Shown in pieces: positions 30,133-37,802 of a stretch of DNA of 48,477 nucleotides (the stretch's first letter is position 1; every line of letters starts with the position of its first letter). Below the pieces are notes generated by a model. The model was not told the DNA's origin and made no database searches. It saw only the letters and a program-made list of their open reading frames with translations. The position numbers were made by a program, and so were the translations under genes. The stretch is from Acidobacteriaceae bacterium (GTDB lineage: Bacteria; Acidobacteriota; Terriglobia; Terriglobales; Acidobacteriaceae), in NCBI GenBank assembly GCA_030038195.1, contig JASHPJ010000109.1, positions 1-48,477 of the forward strand, given 5' to 3'.

Positions 30133-31137
30133 ATGCGTGCATGGCAGATTTCTGCATTTGGCATTGATTCCCTTGAGTTTGTCGAGCGTCCCACGCCCGC
30201 GCCGGGACCCGGAGAAGTGCTGGTGGGCGTGCGCGCCGTTTCCTACAATTTTCGCGACCTGCTGATGATCAAGGGGTTCTACAACCCCAAGCTGGCCCTG
30301 CCGCGCATTCCCTGTTCGGACGGCGCGGGCGAAGTGGTGGCCGTGGGCGCGGGCGTTACCGCGTTCAAGCCGGGCGACCGCGTGGCGGGCATCTTTATGC
30401 AGAATTGGCAGGACGGCCCGCTGACCGCGGCTAGGATGAAAGGCGCGCTCGGCGGCGACATCGACGGCATGCTGGCCGACTATGTCGTCCTCAAGGAGAC
30501 GGGCCTGGTGTGCATCCCTGACCACCTCAGCTTTCAGGAGGCGGCCACGCTGCCCTGCGCCGCCGTTACGGCCTGGAACGCGCTCTCCGCCGGCGACGTC
30601 AAGCCCGGCTCGACCGTGCTGATTCAAGGCACCGGCGGCGTCTCCATCTTTGCACTGCAGTTCGCCAAGCTGCGCGGCGCCCGGGTCATCGGCACGTCGA
30701 GCAGCCACGAAAAGCTCGAACGCGCCGCCGAGATGGGCCTGGACGCCGGCCACAACTACCGCGACGATCCCGACTGGGAGCGCTGGGCCATGGAACAGAC
30801 CGGCGGCGAGGGTGTCGATCTAGTGGTTGAGGTGGGCGGCATGGGCACGCTGGGCCGTTCGCTGCGCGCCATCCGCCCCGGCGGCACCATTGTGCAGGTG
30901 GGCGTGCTCACCGGCGCTGCGGAGATGTTTCCCATTCCGCTCATCCTCCACAAGGTCGCGCACATCCAGGGCATCTACGTGGGCTCGCGCCGCGACTTCA
31001 TCGAGATGAATCGCGCCATCACGCTTGCCGAGCTGCGCCCCGTCGGCGAAGAGTTCCACTGGACCCAGGCGCGCGAAGTCCTGGAGCGCATGGAAGAAGG
31101 CAGTCACTTTGGCAAGCTGGTGCTTACGGTGGCGTGA
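30133..31137 (+). CDS. MDR-family NAD(P)H oxidoreductase (alcohol dehydrogenase/quinone oxidoreductase-like)
   Basis: This 334-residue medium-chain dehydrogenase has a GroES-like N-domain (VSYNFRDLLMIKGFY, GEVVAVGAGVTAFKPGDRV) and a Rossmann domain with VLIQGTGGVSIFALQFAK (about 165-182). The catalytic zinc ligands of true alcohol dehydrogenases are missing: the position corresponding to the first Cys reads YNFRD. It is therefore in the zinc-free quinone-oxidoreductase-like group, probably NADPH-dependent. The substrate is unknown. Confidence 0.88.
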   Translation: MRAWQISAFGIDSLEFVERPTPAPGPGEVLVGVRAVSYNFRDLLMIKGFYNPKLALPRIPCSDGAGEVVAVGAGVTAFKPGDRVAGIFMQNWQDGPLTAARMKGALGGDIDGMLADYVVLKETGLVCIPDHLSFQEAATLPCAAVTAWNALSAGDVKPGSTVLIQGTGGVSIFALQFAKLRGARVIGTSSSHEKLERAAEMGLDAGHNYRDDPDWERWAMEQTGGEGVDLVVEVGGMGTLGRSLRAIRPGGTIVQVGVLTGAAEMFPIPLILHKVAHIQGIYVGSRRDFIEMNRAITLAELRPVGEEFHWTQAREVLERMEEGSHFGKLVLTVA

Positions 31138-31311
31138 AAAGGGCAGGGAACAGGGAATAGGGATCAGCGCGAAAAGGGGCACCCTATCCTGTGCGTTTCC
31201 GCCGCCGCGGCCGAAGGGTGGAAAAGCACCAATCTCAGCCCGGCCTATTTTCGCACCGGCACGAGGTGGATGAGGGAAAATTCTGGCTGTGGTATCCATA
31301 GGGGGTCAGTC
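31138..31311. repeat. Intergenic repeats: GGGAATAGGGA-type run and a GGGTGCCCC-family palindrome
   Basis: 31145-31164 reads AGGGAACAGGGAATAGGGAT, the same short-motif family as near clpB. 31176-31230 reads GGGGCACCCTATCCT, a GC-rich palindromic centre (CCGCCGCGG) and GGGTGGAAAAGCACC, matching the right end of the element at 24178. Two unrelated repeat families therefore sit side by side in this gap. Confidence 0.6.
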
Positions 31312-32451
31312 ATGTATAAAAAATCTTTGCTGGCGCGTTTCATTGCTTTGGCTAGTTCTGCTGTTTCCCTTGCCACCATGGTGGCCGTCGCACAAACCGC
31401 GATAACCCCAACCCATTCGCCGCGCCCCACTCCGCCCACGCGCGATCCGCACACGCCCGGCTTTGTCGCCGCCAAAGAACTGCCCGACGGCGAAAACCCT
31501 TCGCCCGCTGCCGACGGCAACTTCATCCTCGGCCCTACGCACAATCCTGCGCCGGGGGCTGTGGAACACGACGACGTGCCCCAAGGCACGGTCTACGAGT
31601 TCACCATGGGCTCGGCTGACAGCAAGCTTTATCCCGGCATTGCGCGCGACCCCGGTACCTTCGGCACGCCCGACCCCAACGATCCCGCCAGGCTCATCGT
31701 CACCACCAGCCATCCCGCGCCCTACACGCGCCATGTTGCCGTCTACGTGCCGGCGCAGTACGTTCCCGGCACCGCGGCGCCTTTCATCGTCGGCGCGGAC
31801 GGCCCTGACCGGCTGCTTTTTACTGTCCTCGACAATCTGATCGCCGAGCACAAGGTTCCGGTGATGATCGCCATCTCCATCGGCAACGGCAGCGGCGACG
31901 CGCAGGGCAGCGAGCGCGGCCTGGAGTACGACACCCTGTCCGGCCGCTACGCCGAGTTCGTCGAGACCGAGGTGCTGCCGCTGGTCGAATCGCGGTATCA
32001 CGTCAAGCTCACCCACGACCCCGACGGCCGCGCCACCATGGGCGGCAGCTCCGGCGGCTCCTGCGCGCTGATCATGGCCTGGTATCACCCCGAGTGGTAT
32101 CACCGCGTGCTCACCTACTCCGGCACCTACGTCAACCAGCAGTGGCCTTCGAACCCCGCCACGCCGCACGGCGCATGGGAGTTCCACGAGCACCTGATCC
32201 CCGACAGTCCACGTAAGCCCATCCGCCTGTGGATGGAAGTGGGCGACCGCGACCTGTTCAACCCCAACGCCCTGCGCGACAACATGCACGACTGGGTCGT
32301 TGCCAACGAAGACATGGCCCGCGTGCTTGCCGCCAAGGGCTATCACTACCAGTTTGTCTTCGCCCGCAACGCTGGCCACGTTGACCGCTCTGTGCGGCAA
32401 CAAACCCTCGCCGAAGCGCTTGAATATCTGTGGCAGGGTTATCCACGATAG
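31312..32451 (+). CDS. Secreted putative esterase (enterochelin-esterase-like alpha/beta hydrolase)
   Basis: This 379-residue protein has a signal peptide (MYKKSLLARFIALASSAVSL, cleavage near VAVAQT). The core is the esterase-D/Fes-like alpha/beta hydrolase: VAVYVPAQYVPGTAAPFIVG, then the nucleophile elbow MGGSSGGSCALIMAW with serine in G-S-S-G-G, and a C-terminal NAGHVDRS that carries the probable catalytic histidine. The substrate may be a carbohydrate ester or siderophore-like ester. The start is set at the ATG that begins the signal peptide, 14 codons inside the longest frame. Confidence 0.85.
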   Translation: MYKKSLLARFIALASSAVSLATMVAVAQTAITPTHSPRPTPPTRDPHTPGFVAAKELPDGENPSPAADGNFILGPTHNPAPGAVEHDDVPQGTVYEFTMGSADSKLYPGIARDPGTFGTPDPNDPARLIVTTSHPAPYTRHVAVYVPAQYVPGTAAPFIVGADGPDRLLFTVLDNLIAEHKVPVMIAISIGNGSGDAQGSERGLEYDTLSGRYAEFVETEVLPLVESRYHVKLTHDPDGRATMGGSSGGSCALIMAWYHPEWYHRVLTYSGTYVNQQWPSNPATPHGAWEFHEHLIPDSPRKPIRLWMEVGDRDLFNPNALRDNMHDWVVANEDMARVLAAKGYHYQFVFARNAGHVDRSVRQQTLAEALEYLWQGYPR

Positions 32452-32504
32452 GATAACGTCGGGAAAATCTATATCGCCATTCAGATAGCCAGCGGCGGAT
32501 TCAC

Positions 32505-33965
32505 CTATATATTGGCCACTGCCTTGGCTTGCCGGTGCACGCGCAGGTTGTTGAGCGCGTTGTTCACAAAGCGCGGCTCGAACCGCGGCGGCTGCTGCAT
32601 GAACCGGCAGCTCGCCACCACCTGCTCCACGATGAACTTCGGCTGATAGCAGGCCAGGTCGAGGTTCTTCTCGTTCCTGATCTTGTAGACGATTGTCTCG
32701 AAGGCCTCCTGGGGCAGCTCGAATCCCTGCTTGGCGCACTCTTTCTCGAAGATCTCGCGATAGGTCTCCAGGCCCGGCGGGCCCACTTCGATCTTGTATG
32801 GAAGCCGGCGCAGGAAGGCCGGGTCCATCAGGTCTTCGGGCTCCAGGTTGGTGGAAAAGATGATCAGCTCTTCAAACGGCACGCTGAACGACTTGCCGGT
32901 ATGCAGCTTGAGAAAATCCACGCGGCCTTCGAGCGGCACAATCCAGCGGTTGAGCAGGTTGGTGGGTGAAACAAGCTGCCGTCCGAAGTCGTCGATGACG
33001 AAGCAGCCGCCCAGTACCTTCACGTGCAGCGGCGCCTCGTAGAAATGCCCGGCCTCGTCATAGCGCAGGTCCAGCATGTCCAGCGTCAGCTCGCCGCCGG
33101 CAATCACGAACGGCCTTTTGCACGCCACCCAGCGCGCATCGAACACCTCGCGCCGCACCAGCGAGAGTGCATCGTCCTCGGTCACTTCAGCGCGGTCCAG
33201 CGGAACGTGGATGCTGGGATCGAAGACGCGGATGATCTGGCCCTCCACGCTGATCGCGTAGGGCACATAGATCACGTCGTTGAACACGTTGGCCAGGCAC
33301 TGCGCCACCGAGGTTTTGCCGTTGCCCGGCGGCCCGTAGAGCAGCATGGCGCGACCCGAGTTGAGCGCCGGCCCGCACTGCTCGATCAGCGCATCGTCAA
33401 AGGTGAAGGATGACGTGGCCTTGCGGATGCGGTCGAAGGTGACAATCTCGTTGGTAACCTTCTGCAGGTTCACCTGGTAGGTAAAGTCCTCGAGGGTCAC
33501 CGGCGCTGGTCCCGCGTAGCCCACGCGGTTCAGCGCGTCCAGCGTCCACCGGCGGCCCTCCTCGGTGAACATGTAGCTCATGTCGGCCATGTTGCTCGAA
33601 TCGCCGCGCGAGCCCAGGTTGATGAGCAGCTTGCGGTCGATGGCCATCTGCACCAGGTCAAGCACGATGTAATAGGGCAGCTTGATGGCGTTGGCAAACT
33701 GGCGCACCGTCTCCAGGCGGTCTAAATAGATGAGCTTCAGCAGCAGATCCATCAGGTCGGGGCCGTCCACGCCGGTTGCCTTGATGTCGGCGGGCTCGGT
33801 GGGCAGCCGGTACAGGAATGCGTCCAGCGCGGCCTTGGTAATGGCGCCGAGGGCGATCAGGCTTTCCCCCAGCCGGCCTCCGTGCTGCGCCTGGTGGTCC
33901 AGAGCCCGATTCACGTCATCCACGGTCACCAATTTGCCGCGGATGAGCAGGTCCCCTAAACGCAA
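32505..33965 (-). CDS. AAA+ ATPase with N-terminal GspE/MshE-like domain
   Basis: This protein of about 486 residues has three parts. Residues 1-55 (LGDLLIRGKLVTVDDVNRAL and RLGESLIALGAI) resemble the MshEN/T2SSE N-terminal domain that in GspE/PilB/MshE binds c-di-GMP or a partner. Residues 65-160 are probably winged-helix-like. Residues 175-400 form the AAA+ core with Walker A GPPGNGKT (211-218) and Walker-B-like FVIDDFGR (about 320). The C-terminal helical part is conserved in character. It is not a secretion ATPase, as the ATPase core is AAA+, not the VirB11/PilB type. The canonical start would be a TTG, but GGGAGG lies only 6 nt before an in-frame ATT at 33975-33977 and 18 nt before the TTG. 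Confidence 0.8.
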   Translation of the reverse strand: MRLGDLLIRGKLVTVDDVNRALDHQAQHGGRLGESLIALGAITKAALDAFLYRLPTEPADIKATGVDGPDLMDLLLKLIYLDRLETVRQFANAIKLPYYIVLDLVQMAIDRKLLINLGSRGDSSNMADMSYMFTEEGRRWTLDALNRVGYAGPAPVTLEDFTYQVNLQKVTNEIVTFDRIRKATSSFTFDDALIEQCGPALNSGRAMLLYGPPGNGKTSVAQCLANVFNDVIYVPYAISVEGQIIRVFDPSIHVPLDRAEVTEDDALSLVRREVFDARWVACKRPFVIAGGELTLDMLDLRYDEAGHFYEAPLHVKVLGGCFVIDDFGRQLVSPTNLLNRWIVPLEGRVDFLKLHTGKSFSVPFEELIIFSTNLEPEDLMDPAFLRRLPYKIEVGPPGLETYREIFEKECAKQGFELPQEAFETIVYKIRNEKNLDLACYQPKFIVEQVVASCRFMQQPPRFEPRFVNNALNNLRVHRQAKAVANI

Positions 33966-34130
33966 TGCGGTGGTAATGACGGGCCTCCCGAAATGATTTC
34001 GCCGTGCCGATATTTTAAGGCGGCAGACCGCGTTTCAACGGGCCTGCCACATTACTTTCGGGTGACCCGTTGCCGCGAAACATGCATTTTTTCCTGAACA
34101 GGAAAAGGACTGATGCTGTTCAAGCCGGAA

Positions 34131-35129
34131 TCAACTGAATCCCAGCACCGGATGCGGAATATATGGCTCTTCGAGCAGCGCCATCTCTTCCGGCGCCAGT
34201 CGCACGCTGAGCGCGGCTACAGCATCTTCGAGATGATGCGGCTTGCTGGCACCCACAATGGGCGACGTAATGCCCGGCTTGGCCAGCAGCCAAGCCAGCG
34301 CCGCCTGTGCCCGCGGAATGCCCCGCTTCTCCGCCACTTCGCCCAGCCGGTCCACGACCTTCCTGTCGGCCTCTTCGGTGCGCGCATACATCTTATTGCC
34401 GAACAGGTCAGTCTCCGCGCGCCGGGTCGGCTCGCTCTTCCACGGCCGCGCCAGCCGGCCGCGCGCCAGCGGGCTCCAGGGAATCACGGCGACGCCTTCG
34501 GCAATGCACAGCGGCACCATCTCGCGCTCTTCCTCGCGATAGATCAGGTTCATGTGGTTCTGCATGGAGACGAAGCGCGTCCATCCGTTGAGCCTGGAGA
34601 TGTACAGCGCCTTGGCAAACTGCCACGCATACATGCTCGACGCGCCGATGTAGCGCACCTTGCCGGCCTTCACCACGTCGTGCAGCGCTTCGAGCGTTTC
34701 TTCAATCGGCGTCTCATAATCCCAGCGATGGATCTGGTAGAGATCCACGTAATCGGTCTGCAGTCGTTTCAAGCTCTGGTCTAGCTCGTGGAAAATCGCC
34801 TTGCGCGAAAGGCCGCGTCCGTTCGGATCGCTGCTCATCGGCCCGTTTACCTTGGTAGCCAGAACAATCGTCTCGCGCCGGGCATTCGCCTTCAGGAAAT
34901 TGCCCACCACCACTTCGCTATCGCCGCCGGAATAGACATTGGCCGTGTCCCAGAAGTTGATGCCCAGATCGAGCGCCTGGCGAAAGAAGGGAATGCTTTC
35001 AGCCTCGCTCAGCGCCCATGGCTGCCGGCCGGGCAGCAGCGGACCCGTAGCCGGGCTGCCATACGTCATGCAGCCAAGGCAAATGCGCGAAACCTTCAGC
35101 CCTGTGTGTCCAAAATTGACGTAATCCAT
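34131..35129 (-). CDS. Aldo/keto reductase
   Basis: This 332-residue NADPH-dependent TIM-barrel oxidoreductase has the complete catalytic tetrad: D61 and Y66 (NFWDTANVYSGG), K93 (LATKVNG) and H134 (LYQIHRWDY). It follows the pattern of the bacterial AKR11/AKR14-like (YajO/YghZ-type) group, with FGHTGLKVSRICLGCMTYG at the N-terminus and GITSPIVGASKPHHLEDA near the C-terminus. The substrate is unknown. GAGGAG precedes the ATG at the right distance; a start 12 codons upstream is rejected. Confidence 0.93.
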   Translation of the reverse strand: MDYVNFGHTGLKVSRICLGCMTYGSPATGPLLPGRQPWALSEAESIPFFRQALDLGINFWDTANVYSGGDSEVVVGNFLKANARRETIVLATKVNGPMSSDPNGRGLSRKAIFHELDQSLKRLQTDYVDLYQIHRWDYETPIEETLEALHDVVKAGKVRYIGASSMYAWQFAKALYISRLNGWTRFVSMQNHMNLIYREEEREMVPLCIAEGVAVIPWSPLARGRLARPWKSEPTRRAETDLFGNKMYARTEEADRKVVDRLGEVAEKRGIPRAQAALAWLLAKPGITSPIVGASKPHHLEDAVAALSVRLAPEEMALLEEPYIPHPVLGFS

Positions 35130-35462
35130 GGGTTCTCCTCGTCTCAAGTTTACGGCGCTGCACACAGGAGCCGCGACCGCCGACCATCGATTTCCCGCAG
35201 GATGAGACCGGCTTCAGCGTCGCGCCGTTCCCGCTTCGTCCATCTCGTTTTCGTCAATATCCGGGGAAAAGATCGTTGCGCATCCGTGCCGCGCGGCGGG
35301 CAAAAGCAACGTTTGCAGTGCAAAGAGGTCTAAAATGACAGTACCGGGGAAGGATACACGCGAACAGGCGCATGGCTTCGTAAGCCCGCCGGCATACGCG
35401 CACAGAGAAGCACGCGCCCGGATTTTCATCACCGGCCAGAGCAGAGAGGCAGGGAAGATATT
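35130..35462. other. Divergent intergenic region
   Basis: This 333-bp spacer separates the aldo/keto reductase and the lipoprotein protease. A TAAAAT at 35332-35337 could be a -10 for the protease but no matching -35 is clear. Open frames exist on both strands but lack start signals and have arginine-rich composition. AGGGAAG (about 35450-35456) is the protease Shine-Dalgarno. Confidence 0.45.
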
Positions 35463-37796
35463 TTGACCGCAGCCGGGCAATCGACGAGAGCGCGCAGCCG
35501 CCGCACGCAGACGGCTGGCAGCCATTCCGCACCGTGCGCCGTCCTGCTGCGCGCTCTGCCGCTTGCGCTCGTTCCTGCATGGCTGGCCCTCGCCGGCTGC
35601 GGCGGCCAGGTTGCGGCCGGAACATCGCCCAACGGCAGCGGCAGCTCCGTCTCGTCCAACGGCTCTTTCTCCATCTCGCCCTCCGCGGCCAGTATTGACA
35701 CCAACTGCACCGGCTGCAACGCGACCAGCGCCTCGGGCGCCTACGAGCAGCTCACCGCCACGCTGGCCAACGGCGGCGCAGCCAGCGTCACCTGGTCTGT
35801 GAGTCCCGGCGGCGCGGGCTCCATCACGTCCGCCGGCAAATACACGCCGCCCGGCTATCTCACCGCGGACAGCGAGAAGGTCACCGTCACCGCCACGCTC
35901 AACTCGAACCACAGCCAGGCCGCCAGCGCCGTTCTCACCATCACGCCCGGCTTCCTGCAGCCGCTCACGCCAGAGAATGCGGCTCTCGGCGCCAACGGCA
36001 CGCTCTCCATTACCGGCTATCTGGCTGAAGCCGGAGGCGCCACCGGCATCAACTTCGCGCTCGCGTCTACCGCTGCAGGTGCAGGCGGCGGCCAGGGCAC
36101 GCTGGGCACGCCAAGCTGCCTGCGCGCCGCGCAGACCTTTACCTCGTGCACCGTCACCTACATCGCACCGCCGGCAATCTCATCCACCGCCGCGACCTAC
36201 ATTGTGGCTACCATTGGCGCATCGCAGTCGAAGACCTCCGCCGAAGTGCTCCTGAACACCGCCGGCGTGGAAAGCAATCCTGCGGCGCATCAGGCCCGCC
36301 TGGCCACGCCCATCGCGCTCGGCAGCTCCGGAGGCAACAACAACGACTACGACGCCACCACCAGCAACGGCCAGACCATCGTTTCCGACTGCTGCAGCGG
36401 CACGCTTGGCTCGCTCATTCAGAACGCCAACGGCACGCAGTATCTGCTCAGCAACAATCACGTGCTTGCCCGCAGCGATCAGGCCACGGTAGGCGAGCCC
36501 ATCATCCAGCCCGGCCTCATCGACGACAACTGCGCGCCTTACAACGACGGCGGCACGGAAACCCCCGTCGGCGTGCTTACCGGCTTTCTGCCGCTCAAAT
36601 CGCCTTCAACCAATGCCGACGCGGCTATCGCCCAGGTCAACTCCGGCGCGGTGAATGCAGGCGGCAGCATCCTTGAGCTCGGCGCGCGCCAGTCCAGCGG
36701 CACGCTGGCTGCCGCGCCGCCCGGAGTCTCTTCCACCGGCGGCAAGGGCGAGGCCGCATCCATCAATATGGCCGTGGCCAAGAGCGGCCGGACAACCGGT
36801 CTGACTTGCGCCGGCGTCTCGGCCGTCGATCTCGATGTCGAAGTTTCCTACTTCTCCAACTGCGCCGAGACCGATCCCTACTACACCAAGATCTACTCGA
36901 ACCAGATCGCCATCTCCGGCAACCAGTTCAGCGATGCCGGCGACTCCGGCTCGCTGGTGGTGGATACCGGCAACGCCGAGCCTGTAGGCCTGTTCTTTGC
37001 CGGCGGCGTGGACCTGAACAACGTCAGCGAAGGCGTCGCCAATCCTGCCTCCGATGTGCTCAGCGAGCTGGGCGCACAGACGGGAACCTCGTATACCTTT
37101 GTCGGCGGGCCCGATCACGCCGTCAGTTGCCTCAACTACGGCGACGCCACGGCAACTGCCGCGCAGGCGCGCGTGCTGAGTGAAGCGGAAGATGCGCGTG
37201 TCGACAACGCGCTCACGCCCGCGCGCGCACTGGTCAGTCCTTCCGCCGGCATTCTGGGCGTGGCCGCGGGCAAGAGCAGCGATCGCGCCGGGGAGGGCGC
37301 AGTGATCGTCTACGTTGACCAGGGCATGAACCCCGCCGTGCCGCAGACGTTGAACGGCGTACGCACCATCGTGATCTCCACCACGCCGGAGGCCGTTGCC
37401 TTCGGCACCGCGCCGCGCACCCCGCAGGAAGCCGGCACACCAGCCCTGCCGTCCGGCGCGCTCAACCGCGCCATTGCCGCCAAGCAGCAGATGGCCCGCG
37501 TGCTGATGAAGCAGTTTCCCGCCTTCTTCGGCGTCGGCGTGGGCCAGAGCCTCGACAACCCGAAGGAAGCCGCGCTGGTGGTCTACGTGGACCGCCGCAA
37601 CGTACCCGCGCAGCTTCCCGCCGTCATTGATGGCCTGCGCGTGCGCTATGTGATCATGGATCGTCTGCACGTGACGCGCGCTTACGCCACCGGCCTGCAA
37701 TCCCGCAGCCGCTGCACGCTGCACAGGGCAGCGCCGCGCGCCAGCCTCAACGATCCCTTCCACATCAATCAGCCGCGCGGCCTGAATCTCTTCTAA
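35463..37796 (+). CDS. Lipoprotein with Ig-like domain and trypsin-like serine protease domain
   Basis: This 777-residue protein starts at a TTG. A lipobox LALAGC with C46 predicts a lipid-anchored, exported protein. A Ser/Gly-rich linker and a bacterial Ig-like segment follow (VTWSVSPGGAGSITSAGKYT, about 115-135). The chymotrypsin-fold domain has the triad H333 (LSNNHVLA), D386 (STNADAAIAQV) and S495 (DAGDSGSLVV). The C-terminal ~180 residues hold two similar modules, GVAAGKSSDRAGEGAVIVYV (about 600) and GVGVGQSLDNPKEAALVVYV (about 690). The substrate is unknown. It is convergent with the M56 gene, only 6 bp apart. Confidence 0.85.
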   Translation: MTAAGQSTRARSRRTQTAGSHSAPCAVLLRALPLALVPAWLALAGCGGQVAAGTSPNGSGSSVSSNGSFSISPSAASIDTNCTGCNATSASGAYEQLTATLANGGAASVTWSVSPGGAGSITSAGKYTPPGYLTADSEKVTVTATLNSNHSQAASAVLTITPGFLQPLTPENAALGANGTLSITGYLAEAGGATGINFALASTAAGAGGGQGTLGTPSCLRAAQTFTSCTVTYIAPPAISSTAATYIVATIGASQSKTSAEVLLNTAGVESNPAAHQARLATPIALGSSGGNNNDYDATTSNGQTIVSDCCSGTLGSLIQNANGTQYLLSNNHVLARSDQATVGEPIIQPGLIDDNCAPYNDGGTETPVGVLTGFLPLKSPSTNADAAIAQVNSGAVNAGGSILELGARQSSGTLAAAPPGVSSTGGKGEAASINMAVAKSGRTTGLTCAGVSAVDLDVEVSYFSNCAETDPYYTKIYSNQIAISGNQFSDAGDSGSLVVDTGNAEPVGLFFAGGVDLNNVSEGVANPASDVLSELGAQTGTSYTFVGGPDHAVSCLNYGDATATAAQARVLSEAEDARVDNALTPARALVSPSAGILGVAAGKSSDRAGEGAVIVYVDQGMNPAVPQTLNGVRTIVISTTPEAVAFGTAPRTPQEAGTPALPSGALNRAIAAKQQMARVLMKQFPAFFGVGVGQSLDNPKEAALVVYVDRRNVPAQLPAVIDGLRVRYVIMDRLHVTRAYATGLQSRSRCTLHRAAPRASLNDPFHINQPRGLNLF

Positions 37797-37802
37797 GCGT
37801 GC

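Noticed and set aside
29592..30167. 191-codon plus-strand frame
   Set aside because: It is antisense to the small MARGWESKSVE-type gene, which has the more protein-like composition.
34089..34106. Perfect inverted repeat TTTTCCTG-AA-CAGGAAAA considered as a terminator of the aldo/keto reductase
   Set aside because: No T-run follows on the relevant strand and the stem is AT-weak; it remains a possible operator or chance palindrome.
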